From positions 154,443-218,442 of the forward strand of contig NZ_WGLO01000010.1 in NCBI RefSeq assembly GCF_016125515.1: a stretch of 64,000 bases of DNA. Direction: 5' to 3'. The notes below the pieces were generated by a model, which saw only the letters and a program-made list of their open reading frames with translations, was not told the origin of the DNA and ran no database searches. Made by a program: the position numbers and the translations under genes. This document shows positions 17,779 through 26,000 of this stretch, in pieces. How positions within the stretch are numbered: the first letter of the stretch is position 1; the number at the start of each line of letters is the position of its first letter. Source of the DNA: Hyphomonas sp. Lineage in GTDB: Bacteria; Pseudomonadota; Alphaproteobacteria; Caulobacterales; Hyphomonadaceae.

Positions 17779-18474
17779 TCAGCCGAGGACCTCGGCCAGG
17801 AACGTTTTCAGATAGGCAAAGCTGCGCCGGTCGGTATCGGCATGATACTGCGTTGCGTCACCAGCGGCGCCGACGGTCGTGAAGGCGTGGACGGCAAGAC
17901 CGTGGGCGTGCAGCTGCCAGTCCGAACCGGCAAACTCCTTGGCGATGGCGAGCACATCCTCAGGTGTCGCCATCGGGTCGTTCCAGCCGTGCTCGATCAG
18001 CACCTTCGCCTTGATTATCGGTTGCGGGATGTTCTCGGCGGGGCGGAACAGGCCGTGGAACGAGGCAACGCCGAGGACATCCATACCGGCACGCGCCATG
18101 TCGAGTACGCAGAGGCCGCCGAAACAGAAACCGATGGCGGCCGTCTTCGAAGCGTCAACGCCCTTTTGTGACTTGGCGGCAGCGATGCCGGCGGCGAGGC
18201 GCTTCTGCAATTCGGCGCGATCGCCGACGAGCGGATACATCAATGCTTCGCATTCAGGCTGGGTCGTGCCGCGCTTGCCCTTGCCGTAAACGTCGATGGC
18301 GAATGCCGCGTAGCCGAATTCCTCGGCAATGATCCGGGCCTTCTGCTTTTCGTTTTCACCCACGCCCATCCAGTTGTGGCAGATCACCACCAGCGGCGCG
18401 TTCGCCTTTCCGGCCGGTGTCAGGAAGTAGCCTTCGTAAGTCTGGCCATCGATCGTGTATTCCACTGCGCTCAT
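17779..18474 (-). CDS. Dienelactone hydrolase family protein
   Basis: 231 residues with an alpha/beta-hydrolase fold. The catalytic triad is Cys in IGFCFGGLCVLDMA, Asp in LIEHGWNDPMATPEDV and His in GLAVHAFTTVGA. The Cys nucleophile is the mark of the dienelactone hydrolase family, which opens enol-lactone rings in chloroaromatic catabolism; many members are general esterases and the substrate here is unknown. Convergent with phoB (33-base gap) and divergent from the phasin gene. Confidence 0.87.
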   Translation of the reverse strand: MSAVEYTIDGQTYEGYFLTPAGKANAPLVVICHNWMGVGENEKQKARIIAEEFGYAAFAIDVYGKGKRGTTQPECEALMYPLVGDRAELQKRLAAGIAAAKSQKGVDASKTAAIGFCFGGLCVLDMARAGMDVLGVASFHGLFRPAENIPQPIIKAKVLIEHGWNDPMATPEDVLAIAKEFAGSDWQLHAHGLAVHAFTTVGAAGDATQYHADTDRRSFAYLKTFLAEVLG

Positions 18475-18620
18475 CGGAGGTTCCTCACTTTTGTTTCAGG
18501 GAACTGGATAGAGCGCATCCGCCCGTCATTTCAAGGTAAACCGCGATTAGTATGCGCTTTCTAGACTTATTCCGTAGAAGCAGTGCCGTGAACTCATTCA
18601 AGCTCGAAAAGGAGCCCACC

Positions 18621-19445
18621 ATGGCGAAGAAAGCCACCAAGACCACGACGAAATCCAAGACCCGCGCCAAAGCGGCCGCAATCGGCAAGCAGGTCGAAGC
18701 CCAATCGACCGAGATGGCCTACAAGATCTGGCTGGCCGGCGTTGGCGCCTATGGCAAAGCCTACGATACCGCTATGGCCGGCGCGAACGTGCTTAACAAG
18801 CAATCGGCCGACATGTTCGAAGAACTCGTGAAGCGCGGTTCGGAAATCGAACACGACGTGCGTGCCCGTCTGGCGGCCGGCGAGCGCGTGACCGGCGCGA
18901 CGAAGCAGGTGTCCAAGACGCTCGAGACGGTCCGCGACATGCAGGTCCAGGCCCGCGACCAGTTCGAGGCCCGCCTCGACCGGATGCGCGACCTGCTCGG
19001 CGTGAAAGGCTTCAGCTCGGTGCGCGAGACGGTTGCCCGCAAGATCGAGAAGCTGGAAGACGATGTCGCTGCCGTGACGTCAAAAGCCCGCGCAAAGGTC
19101 GGCGATGTGGACCTCAAGGCCCGCCTTGCCCGCCTGACCGCCGAGATCGAAGCGGTGGCCGGTGAGACCGGCGCTGACGTTGCCAAGACAGCGAAGAAGG
19201 CTGCCCGCAAGACGAGCAAGGCTGTGAAGGTGGCCTTTGCAGCGCCTGAAGGCGCTGATGACCTGACCCTCGCGACCGGCATTGGCCCGGCGCTGGCGAA
19301 GAAACTCAACGCTGAAGGCCTGACCCGCTTCTCGCAGCTGGCGGCGCTGAAGAAAGCCGAGCTTGAAGTGCTCGACACGAAAGTCACTGGCCGCGGCCGC
19401 GTTGCGAAAGCCGAATGGTCGAAGCTGGCCAAGGCCCACGCCTGA
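18621..19445 (+). CDS. Polyhydroxyalkanoate granule-associated phasin (PhaF/PhaI type) with C-terminal helix-hairpin-helix
   Basis: 274 residues from the ATG at 18621 (AAAAGGAG upstream). After a lysine/alanine-rich start, residues 30-60 read AYKIWLAGVGAYGKAYDTA, the phasin signature of the Pseudomonas PhaF/PhaI family, followed by a long amphipathic coiled coil to about residue 160. An Ala-Lys-rich stretch (AKTAKKAARKTSKAVK) resembles the histone-like tail of PhaF. The last 55 residues form an added helix-hairpin-helix module (LATGIGPALAKKLNAEGLT). It probably coats PHA granules and may tie them to DNA; the latter is inference. Confidence 0.85.
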   Translation: MAKKATKTTTKSKTRAKAAAIGKQVEAQSTEMAYKIWLAGVGAYGKAYDTAMAGANVLNKQSADMFEELVKRGSEIEHDVRARLAAGERVTGATKQVSKTLETVRDMQVQARDQFEARLDRMRDLLGVKGFSSVRETVARKIEKLEDDVAAVTSKARAKVGDVDLKARLARLTAEIEAVAGETGADVAKTAKKAARKTSKAVKVAFAAPEGADDLTLATGIGPALAKKLNAEGLTRFSQLAALKKAELEVLDTKVTGRGRVAKAEWSKLAKAHA

Positions 19446-19453
19446 CATTGAAA

Positions 19454-19485
19454 GAAGGGCGGACTGAAAAGTCCGCCCTTTCTAC
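19454..19485. terminator. Bidirectional rho-independent terminator between phasin and phaD
   Basis: An 11-base stem AAGGGCGGACT / AGTCCGCCCTT closes a GAAA tetraloop (arms 19455-19465 and 19470-19480) with T-rich flanks. The phasin and phaD genes converge on it, so it probably ends both transcripts. Confidence 0.8.
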
Positions 19486-20111
19486 TTCGTATCCTTGAAG
19501 TGCCGGATCATCCGCCCGAGTGCGGCCGGCCCGTTGTCGCCCATGTAGGGCACCATCAGGCACATCACCTGGAACACCGTCTTGTGGATGAGGGCAGGGC
19601 CGTCATGGACCTCTTTGGTGAGTGCATCGCCCGCGAGCCAGAAGGTCAGGGTCATGATGATCTGCTCGATCAGCGGATCCTCGAGACGGGCATCGACCTC
19701 CAGAAGTTTGAGGCGTTCCAGGTCTTTCAGTATACGGGCAATAGTGTCGCGCTTGGCGGCGACCAATTTTCGGAAACGGACGGCCAGGTCCGGGTAACGG
19801 GCCAGGAGGCCGGGCAGGTCGCGGTAGAAGAAGCGGAAGTCGTAGATCTCTTCCAGCAGGATGTAGATGTAGACCCAATTGTCCTCAAGCGAGGCCAGAC
19901 CACCCCGGGAGCCTCGCAGAATGACCTGCATCTCCTCTTCGAACCGGTCGAACAGGGCCCGGATGATCGCGTCCTTGCCTTTGAAATGGTAGTAAAGGTT
20001 GCCGGGACTGATCTCCAGTGCGTTGGCAACATCAACAGACGAAAGCTCGCCTTCACCTTCCTCATTGAAGAGAAGGAGGCTGACTTCAAGTATCCGGTCG
20101 CGCGTTTTCAT
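19482..20111 (-). CDS. phaD: TetR-family regulator of PHA genes, PhaD-like
   Basis: 209 residues from the ATG at 20111. The N-terminal DNA-binding domain MKTRDRILEVSLLLFNEEGE ... LEISPGNLYYHFKGKDAII closely resembles PhaD of the Pseudomonas pha cluster, and the C-terminal ligand domain keeps the PhaD pattern (IYDFRFFYRDLPGLLARYPDLA). In Pseudomonas, PhaD activates the pha promoters and is thought to sense a fatty-acid catabolite. It is divergent from phaC across 158 bases containing a spaced inverted repeat. The symbol rests on remembered similarity plus context. Confidence 0.82.
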   Translation of the reverse strand: MKTRDRILEVSLLLFNEEGEGELSSVDVANALEISPGNLYYHFKGKDAIIRALFDRFEEEMQVILRGSRGGLASLEDNWVYIYILLEEIYDFRFFYRDLPGLLARYPDLAVRFRKLVAAKRDTIARILKDLERLKLLEVDARLEDPLIEQIIMTLTFWLAGDALTKEVHDGPALIHKTVFQVMCLMVPYMGDNGPAALGRMIRHFKDTK

Positions 20112-20132
20112 GGCCAAGACACCTGTTTGACA

Positions 20133-20161
20133 GGAAAATCTGACTGTGGAACGAATTTTCC
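20133..20161. promoter_or_regulatory. Spaced inverted repeat in the phaD-phaC intergenic region, candidate PhaD operator
   Basis: GGAAAAT and ATTTTCC form perfect seven-base inverted arms 15 bases apart. A TTGACA at 20127 overlaps the left arm and could be a -35 element reading towards phaC, although no strong -10 follows at the right distance. The position between the divergent regulator and synthase genes suits an operator. Confidence 0.4.
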
Positions 20162-20269
20162 GGATAAATTTACCACGGTCTCTTTGCTGGATGGCAAGGG
20201 GCCGGGACTAGAACGGCCACTGGCAGGCTCCTGCTAGGAGAGACCGGCGATACCTGGGAGGAACTGGAA

Positions 20270-21958
20270 ATGACGACACCAAAGGACGAAATCGCCCAGA
20301 ACGCGGCGCAGAGCACGACGGCTCTTAACCCGTTGATGGGCGGTGTTAACCGTCAGGAATTGCTGGGCGCGGTGGCCATGATGCTGCGCTCGTCCGTGAC
20401 GAACCCGGTCACCACGGCCAAGGCCATGCGCAAGATCGCAACCGAAAACACCCAGATCCTTCTGGGCAAGTCGACCCGCGAGGCCGACAAGAAGGACCGC
20501 CGGTTCAAGGATCCAGCCTGGGAGCACAATCCTTTCTACAAGCGCGGCATGCAGGCTTTCCTCGCCACGCAGGAACATCTCCATGAATGGGTGAGCGACA
20601 TCAAGATGTCCGAACTCGAACATGCGCGGGCGAAGTTCGTCATGGGCATGATCACGGATGCGATGGCGCCGACGAACACCCTGTTGGGCAATCCGGCCGC
20701 AACCAAGCGCGTCGTCGATTCCGGCGGCCTGTCGCTGCTGAAAGGCATGAAGAACCTCTATGACGACCTGACCAAGAATGGCGGCCTGCCGTCTCAGGTC
20801 GACAAGCGGCCGTTCAAGGTGGGCGAGAACCTTGCGGTGTCGAAAGGCGCTGTCGTCTGGAAGAACGAGATGCTGGAGCTCATCCAGTACACACCGACGA
20901 CCGAGAAGGTCTACAAGACACCGATCCTGATCATCCCGCCACAGATCAACAAGTACTACGCCATGGACCTGACGCCGATGACGTCGATGGTCCAGTTCCT
21001 GCTCGCGATGGAACAGCAGACCTTTGTCATCAGCTGGCGCAATCCGCGCAAAGAGCACCGTAACTGGGGGCTCGCCGACTATATCGACAGTCTGGTGCAG
21101 GCGAGCGAAGTCGTGCGCAAGATCACCAAGTCGCCCAAGCTCAACGTGTCGGGCGCCTGTTCGGGCGGGATCACGACGGCGACGTTTGCGAGCCTGCTGG
21201 CGGCAGCCGGCGACAAACGGATCAACGCCATCACTTTCATGGTGTGTGTGCTGAACCCGCAGAAGGAAGACAGCGACATCGGCCAGATCGTGTCCGATGG
21301 CAGCCTCGAGATTGCGCGGAAGATGTCCAAGGCGCGCGGCATTCTGAAGGGCGACGACCTGGCCCGGATGTTTGCCTGGATGCGGCCGAACGATCTCATC
21401 TGGAACTATGTCGTCAACAATTACCTGATGGGCGAAGACCCGCCGCCCTATGACGTGCTCTTCTGGAACAATGACACGACGAACCTGCCGGCGCAGCTGC
21501 ATTCGGACTATCTGGACATCGCGCTCCATCAGCCGTTCGATCATCCGGGTACGGTGGAAGTCGCCGGTCATGTGGCGAACCTAAAGAAGGTGACGGCCGA
21601 TGCATTCGTGGTGGCCGGTCTGACCGATCACATCACGCCGTGGAAAGCCTGCTACCGCACGCCGGCGCTGCTCGGCTCGAAGAATGTCGAGTTCGTACTG
21701 TCGTCCAGCGGACACTTGCAATCCCTGATCAACCCACCTGGAAACCCGAAAGCGAAGTATTTCCGCAGCACGGAAATGAAGCCGACACCCGATGAATGGG
21801 CCGCCAGCGCCGAAGAGCATAGCGGCTCCTGGTGGCCGCGCTGGGGTGAGTGGTTGAAGGAACGTGCGGGCACGCTTAAAGCGGCGCCGAAAGACGTCGG
21901 CAGCGAGGCCTTTCCGCCCCTCTATGCGGCGCCCGGCCATTATGTGTTCAACGACTAG
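20270..21958 (+). CDS. phaC: Class II (medium-chain-length) polyhydroxyalkanoate synthase
   Basis: 562 residues. The lipase-like box is SGACSGG with nucleophile Cys297; Asp453 (GLTDHITPWK) and His482 (LSSSGHLQS) complete the triad, nearly the numbering of Pseudomonas PhaC1. Long stretches are shared with pseudomonad class II enzymes: DRRFKDPAWEHNPFYKRGMQ, FAWMRPNDLIWNYVVNNYL, LFWNNDTTNLPA and SLINPPGNPKAKY. Class I (short-chain) synthases have a different box (GFCVGG-like). It should polymerise (R)-3-hydroxyacyl-CoA of about C6-C14. A GGGAGGA ribosome-binding site precedes the ATG, and phaZ follows after 20 bases. Confidence 0.93.
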   Translation: MTTPKDEIAQNAAQSTTALNPLMGGVNRQELLGAVAMMLRSSVTNPVTTAKAMRKIATENTQILLGKSTREADKKDRRFKDPAWEHNPFYKRGMQAFLATQEHLHEWVSDIKMSELEHARAKFVMGMITDAMAPTNTLLGNPAATKRVVDSGGLSLLKGMKNLYDDLTKNGGLPSQVDKRPFKVGENLAVSKGAVVWKNEMLELIQYTPTTEKVYKTPILIIPPQINKYYAMDLTPMTSMVQFLLAMEQQTFVISWRNPRKEHRNWGLADYIDSLVQASEVVRKITKSPKLNVSGACSGGITTATFASLLAAAGDKRINAITFMVCVLNPQKEDSDIGQIVSDGSLEIARKMSKARGILKGDDLARMFAWMRPNDLIWNYVVNNYLMGEDPPPYDVLFWNNDTTNLPAQLHSDYLDIALHQPFDHPGTVEVAGHVANLKKVTADAFVVAGLTDHITPWKACYRTPALLGSKNVEFVLSSSGHLQSLINPPGNPKAKYFRSTEMKPTPDEWAASAEEHSGSWWPRWGEWLKERAGTLKAAPKDVGSEAFPPLYAAPGHYVFND

Positions 21959-21978
21959 ACCCAGGCAAGGACAGCGTC

Positions 21979-22818
21979 ATGGCCAATCCGCCGCGCAAGC
22001 CGGAGATCATCATGCAGGACGTCGATGGCGTCATCCTGCGCACGGCGCACTGGCCGGCGCCTGCCGGCAGCACGGGTGCGCCGCTGCTGTTCTTCAACGG
22101 CATCGGCGCCAATATCGAGCTGACGCTGGGCCTTGGCGCCATGTTTCCGGACCGCGAGATCCTGACCTTCGACGTGCCCGGTGTGGGCCTCAGCCCGGTG
22201 ACCCAGTGGCCATACCGGCACTGGATGGCCGCGCGGTGGGCGCGCAAGCTGCTGGACCTTTACGGCATCCTTGATGTGGATGTGATGGGCGTGTCCTGGG
22301 GCGGGGCGTTGGCGCAGCAGTTTGCGTTCCAGTATCGCGGCCGGGTCAACAAGCTGGTGCTGTGTGCCACGTCGTCCGGCATGACGATGATTCCCGGCCG
22401 GCCTGCATCGCTGTCGCGGATGGTCGACACCCGCCGCTACACGGATCCGGAGTTCATGCGCGAGAATTTCGCGACGCTTTATGGCGACATGGCCGACGAC
22501 TCGGCGGGCACCCATATTGAGAATCTGATGCCGCCCGACCCGAAAGGCTACATCTACCAGCTCCTCGCCTTTGCTGGCTGGTCCAGCCTGCCGTTCATCC
22601 GCTTCCTGAAGATGCCGACGCTCATCGTGATGGGCGACAAGGATACGATCGTTCCGCTGGTCAACGGTCAGATCCTTGCTTGGGCGCTGCCGGATTCACG
22701 GCTGCACGTGGTTGAAGATGCGGGGCATCTGTTCATCGTCACGCGCGCGCCGGAAACCGCGTCCGTGATCAACGCGTTCCTTGAAGGCGCCGACGCCAAA
22801 GCTTCGAAGGCGGCCTAG
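21979..22818 (+). CDS. phaZ: Intracellular medium-chain-length PHA depolymerase PhaZ
   Basis: 279 residues, alpha/beta hydrolase. PhaZ-like strings include LLFFNGIGANIELTLGLG, FDVPGVGLSP and VMGVSWGGALAQQFAFQY (Ser nucleophile); the Asp is in VMGDKDTIVPLVN and the His in DAGHLFIVTRA. These match the Pseudomonas depolymerase encoded directly behind phaC1, the same arrangement as here. It would release 3-hydroxyacids from stored polymer. The stop overlaps that of the convergent synthetase gene by four bases (CTAG). Confidence 0.88.
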   Translation: MANPPRKPEIIMQDVDGVILRTAHWPAPAGSTGAPLLFFNGIGANIELTLGLGAMFPDREILTFDVPGVGLSPVTQWPYRHWMAARWARKLLDLYGILDVDVMGVSWGGALAQQFAFQYRGRVNKLVLCATSSGMTMIPGRPASLSRMVDTRRYTDPEFMRENFATLYGDMADDSAGTHIENLMPPDPKGYIYQLLAFAGWSSLPFIRFLKMPTLIVMGDKDTIVPLVNGQILAWALPDSRLHVVEDAGHLFIVTRAPETASVINAFLEGADAKASKAA

Positions 22819-24401
22819 TCGTTCATCAGCCTTTCGGCCTCAGTTCGCACGGCGCTGTAGTCGACCTTGCCGGTGCCGAGCACGGGGATCTGGGCCACCT
22901 TGAACACGCGGCGCGGCACGGAGATCTCCGGCACGCCGTGGTTTTGCGCCCAGGTCAGGATCGGGGTGCGTGAGGCTTCCGGCGCTTCGCTCAGCAGCAC
23001 GACCTGTTCGCCCTTCTTGGGATCGGGCAAGGTGACCGCGGCGTGCATGTGATCCGGCCAGACGGCGGCGGCGCAGTTCTCGACAACGGCGAGTGAAACC
23101 ATCTCGCCTCCGATCTTGGCGAACCGTTTGACGCGGCCGAGGATGCGGATGAACCCTTCCTCATCGACGTCCACAATATCGCCTGTGTCGTGCCAGCCAT
23201 CGGGCAGGCGTTCGATTGCGCCGGGGTTGGAGGGGCGCAGGTAGCCCATCATGATGTTCGGGCCGCGGATGTGGAAACGTCCGCCTTCGGGCATGCCTTC
23301 GACCGGGACGAGTTTGTACTCCATGCCGGCCATCAAGCGGCCGACCGTGCCCGGCTTGTTGTTTTCCCACTGGTTTGCGGCGACGACCGGCGCAGCTTCG
23401 GTCGCGCCATAGCCTTCGAGGATCTCGATATTGAACTTGCGGCGCACATAGTCGCGCGTCTCGTCCTTGACGCGTTCAGCGCCGCATACCGCGAGGCGGA
23501 TGGAATCCATGTCGCCGTCGGCGCCGGTGCGCGCGTACTGCGAGATGAACGTATCTGTGGCGAGCAGGATGGTTGCGCCGCATTCGCGGATACGCCGCAC
23601 GATCTCTTTCGGCTGCAGGGGCGAGGGGTGGAAGATGACCTTCACACCCGCGATGATCGGCAGCAGCGCGCCGACGGTCAGGCCAAAGCAGTGGAAGGTC
23701 GGCAGCGGGTTGAACACAATGTCCGCATCCGGACTAAGCCCGATATGGGCGCGAACCTGCTCGACGTTGGCCATGATGTTCTCATGGCTGAGCACGACGC
23801 CTTTGGGTTCGCCTTCGGTGCCGGAGGTGAACAGCACGACGCCCGGCTGCTTGTGGCTGAGGCCGGCGCCGACGAAGGTTGGCAGGGCAGGGCCGGCAAG
23901 CGCTGCGAGCTTGTCGCCGATCGACAGCTTCTCGCGGACGTCTTCAAGGTAGACGATCTCCACAGATTTCGACAGCTCGGCAATCAGGCTTTCCAGACCG
24001 CCAAGCTCGACGAATTTGTGGGCAGTGACGAGACGCTTCACCTTGGCGGCGCGCATGGCCGATTTCAGGTTCCGCGAGCCGGCGGTGAAGTTCAGCATGG
24101 CCGGTACGCGGCCATAGGCCGTCAGTGCAAAGAAGCCGATCACGGCCCCGGCGCCAGTCGGCAGCATGACGCCGACTGATTCGCCGCGCTTCGTGCCCTT
24201 CTTCAGGGCAGAGCCGAGGCCGAAGACCGCCCGGATGATTTCCTTGTAGGTGAGGATGCGCTCATCGCCGTCCACAAGAATGGGTTTGTCCGCGCCGAAT
24301 TCCCGCGAGGCCCGCAGCAGCGCGGAGAACAGGTTGATGCGCGTGCGCTCAGGCTTGTAGGCCAGCGGAGCCGGCACAAGCGGCTGGAGTGATTGCTGCA
24401 T
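22815..24401 (-). CDS. AMP-forming acyl-ACP/acyl-CoA synthetase (Aas-like)
   Basis: 528 residues of the ANL superfamily. The P-loop is VVLFTSGTEGEPKGVVLSHE, the A5 motif EGYGATEAAPVV, the A7 motif DGWHDTGDIVDVD, and the C-terminal lysine lies in GTGKVDYSAV. The order NPLPTFHCFGLTVGALLPII and ILLATDTFISQYAR resembles the synthetase half of E. coli Aas (acyl-ACP synthetase) more than FadD. It could reactivate free fatty or 3-hydroxy acids next to the PHA depolymerase; carrier (CoA or ACP) and chain length are unknown. There is no acyltransferase domain. Confidence 0.82.
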   Translation of the reverse strand: MQQSLQPLVPAPLAYKPERTRINLFSALLRASREFGADKPILVDGDERILTYKEIIRAVFGLGSALKKGTKRGESVGVMLPTGAGAVIGFFALTAYGRVPAMLNFTAGSRNLKSAMRAAKVKRLVTAHKFVELGGLESLIAELSKSVEIVYLEDVREKLSIGDKLAALAGPALPTFVGAGLSHKQPGVVLFTSGTEGEPKGVVLSHENIMANVEQVRAHIGLSPDADIVFNPLPTFHCFGLTVGALLPIIAGVKVIFHPSPLQPKEIVRRIRECGATILLATDTFISQYARTGADGDMDSIRLAVCGAERVKDETRDYVRRKFNIEILEGYGATEAAPVVAANQWENNKPGTVGRLMAGMEYKLVPVEGMPEGGRFHIRGPNIMMGYLRPSNPGAIERLPDGWHDTGDIVDVDEEGFIRILGRVKRFAKIGGEMVSLAVVENCAAAVWPDHMHAAVTLPDPKKGEQVVLLSEAPEASRTPILTWAQNHGVPEISVPRRVFKVAQIPVLGTGKVDYSAVRTEAERLMND

Positions 24402-24528
24402 GGGGTACGCCCTGTCTCGTTTCTTCCCGAACGTGTTTTGTGTAACATTCTGTCATCTAGCGTCATTCAAGCAAGCGATATTGCAAGTCTGCATATGCAG
24501 CCTGCGCTGGGAACAGCTTGCTGAATCG

Positions 24529-24552
24529 GCCGGCAAGCGCCATTTTGCCGGC
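24529..24552 (+). promoter_or_regulatory. Stem-loop immediately before the lipA start codon
   Basis: GCCGGCAA (24529-24536) and TTGCCGGC (24545-24552) are perfectly complementary around an eight-base loop, and the ATG of lipA begins at 24554. No ribosome-binding site is visible. The structure would hide the initiation region unless translation begins upstream. Confidence 0.4.
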
Positions 24553-24553
24553 G

Positions 24554-25522
24554 ATGGCAAACCTCATAGACCTGAAATCCAACGCCCCCCGTCCACGTCA
24601 CCCCGAGAAACAGGGGCGGCCGGATACACCCTTGATGCGAAAACCGGACTGGATTCGCGTGAAGGCGCCGACCTCTCAAGGGTACGCCGATACGCGTGCG
24701 CTGGTGAAATCCAAGGGGCTTGTCACGGTCTGCGAGGAGGCGGGCTGCCCCAATATCGGGGAGTGCTGGGACAAGAAGCACGCCACGATGATGATTCTGG
24801 GCGAGGTGTGCACCAGGGCCTGTTCGTTCTGCAACGTGGCAACCGGCAAGCCGAAGCCGGGTGTGGACGCCGATGAGCCCCGGCGGGTCGGCGAGGCGGT
24901 GGCCGAGATGGGGCTCAGCCATGTCGTCATCACGTCTGTGGACCGCGATGACCTTGAAGACGGCGGCGCGATGCATTTCGTGCACACGATCCAGTCGATC
25001 CGCGAACGGGCTCCCGGCACGACCATCGAGATCCTGACGCCGGACTTCCTGCGCAAGGATGGCTGGGAGAACCGGGTCATCGACGCGAAGCCGGATGTGT
25101 TCAACCACAACCTCGAAACGGTGCCGCGCCTTTATCTCTCGATCCGCCCCGGCGCGCGCTATTTCCATTCGCTCCGCCTGCTGCAGAAAGTGAAGGACCG
25201 TGATCCGTCGCAGTTCACGAAATCCGGCCTGATGGTCGGATTAGGTGAGACGAAGGAAGAGGTGATGCAGGTAATGGATGACATGCGCTCCGCCGGTGTC
25301 GACTTCATCACCATCGGCCAATACCTGCAGCCGACACGCAAGCACGCCGCCATCGACCGCTTTGTGACGCCGGACGAATTCAAGGCCTATGAAGAGATCG
25401 CGCGGGCGAAGGGATTCCTGATGGTGTCGGCAAGCCCGCTGACGCGGTCAAGCCATCATGCCGGAGAGGATTTTGCGCAATTGCGGGCGGCGCGGGAAGC
25501 CTATCTCGCGGCGCGCGCCTGA
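24554..25522 (+). CDS. lipA: Lipoyl synthase LipA
   Basis: 322 residues from the ATG at 24554. A TTG at 24518 is in frame and has GGGAAC upstream, so the start is uncertain. The auxiliary cluster motif [12 protein letters not shown], the radical-SAM motif [10 protein letters not shown] and the C-terminal [14 protein letters not shown] (Ser ligand region) are all present. LipA inserts two sulfurs into protein-bound octanoyl groups to make lipoate. A hairpin with eight-base arms ends one base before the ATG. Confidence 0.96.
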   Translation: MANLIDLKSNAPRPRHPEKQGRPDTPLMRKPDWIRVKAPTSQGYADTRALVKSKGLVTVCEEAGCPNIGECWDKKHATMMILGEVCTRACSFCNVATGKPKPGVDADEPRRVGEAVAEMGLSHVVITSVDRDDLEDGGAMHFVHTIQSIRERAPGTTIEILTPDFLRKDGWENRVIDAKPDVFNHNLETVPRLYLSIRPGARYFHSLRLLQKVKDRDPSQFTKSGLMVGLGETKEEVMQVMDDMRSAGVDFITIGQYLQPTRKHAAIDRFVTPDEFKAYEEIARAKGFLMVSASPLTRSSHHAGEDFAQLRAAREAYLAARA

Positions 25523-25525
25523 GGC

Positions 25526-25990
25526 ATGCCGCGTTTTTCCCAATCGATCCGGGTGCCATACGGGCCTGCCGACTGTTTTCTGCTGGTCTCGGACATCGCG
25601 CGCTATCCGCAGTTTATCAAATGGATCACGGCCATGCGCGTGACCGGGCTTCGGGACATCGGTCCGGGCGTGACGGAATGCCAGGGTGAAGCGGTTGTCG
25701 GATTCAAGGGCTTCACTGAGCGCTTCACGACGCAGGTTGTGGCCGACGAAGCCGCTGCGCGCGTGACGGCCTCTCTGGTGCGGGGACCGTTCCGGAAGCT
25801 ATTTGCCGAATGGCGCATTTTCGAGACCGTCGGCGGCGGCGCCGACATATCGCTCGAGATCGACTACGAGTTCCGCAATCCAGTCATCGGCTTCCTCGCG
25901 GCGGCGAACCACGACCTGGCGGTGGACCGGATCCTGAATGCGTTTCTGGTTGAAGCGCAGGCAAGGTTTGGAAAGAATGCATCCCAATAG
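25526..25990 (+). CDS. RatA/Coq10-like START-domain protein (SRPBCC family)
   Basis: 154 residues: PYGPADCFLLVSDIARYPQFIKWITAMRV, then GFKGFTERFTTQVV, GPFRKLFAEWRIFE and EIDYEFRNPVIGFL, the polyketide-cyclase/START pattern of the Coq10 and RatA families. Alphaproteobacterial members follow lipA, as here (three-base gap), and probably bind ubiquinone or another isoprenoid lipid to assist respiration. The toxin annotation carried by the E. coli homologue RatA is not supported by context. Confidence 0.85.
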   Translation: MPRFSQSIRVPYGPADCFLLVSDIARYPQFIKWITAMRVTGLRDIGPGVTECQGEAVVGFKGFTERFTTQVVADEAAARVTASLVRGPFRKLFAEWRIFETVGGGADISLEIDYEFRNPVIGFLAAANHDLAVDRILNAFLVEAQARFGKNASQ

Positions 25991-26000
25991 GGACCTGCAC

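Noticed and set aside
20270..21958. Class I short-chain PHB synthase
   Set aside because: The nucleophile box is GACSGG and the flanking sequence follows Pseudomonas class II enzymes, not the GxCxGG form of class I.
25526..25990. Toxin of a RatA-RatB toxin-antitoxin system
   Set aside because: No partner gene; the position behind lipA and the START fold point to a Coq10-like lipid-binding role.
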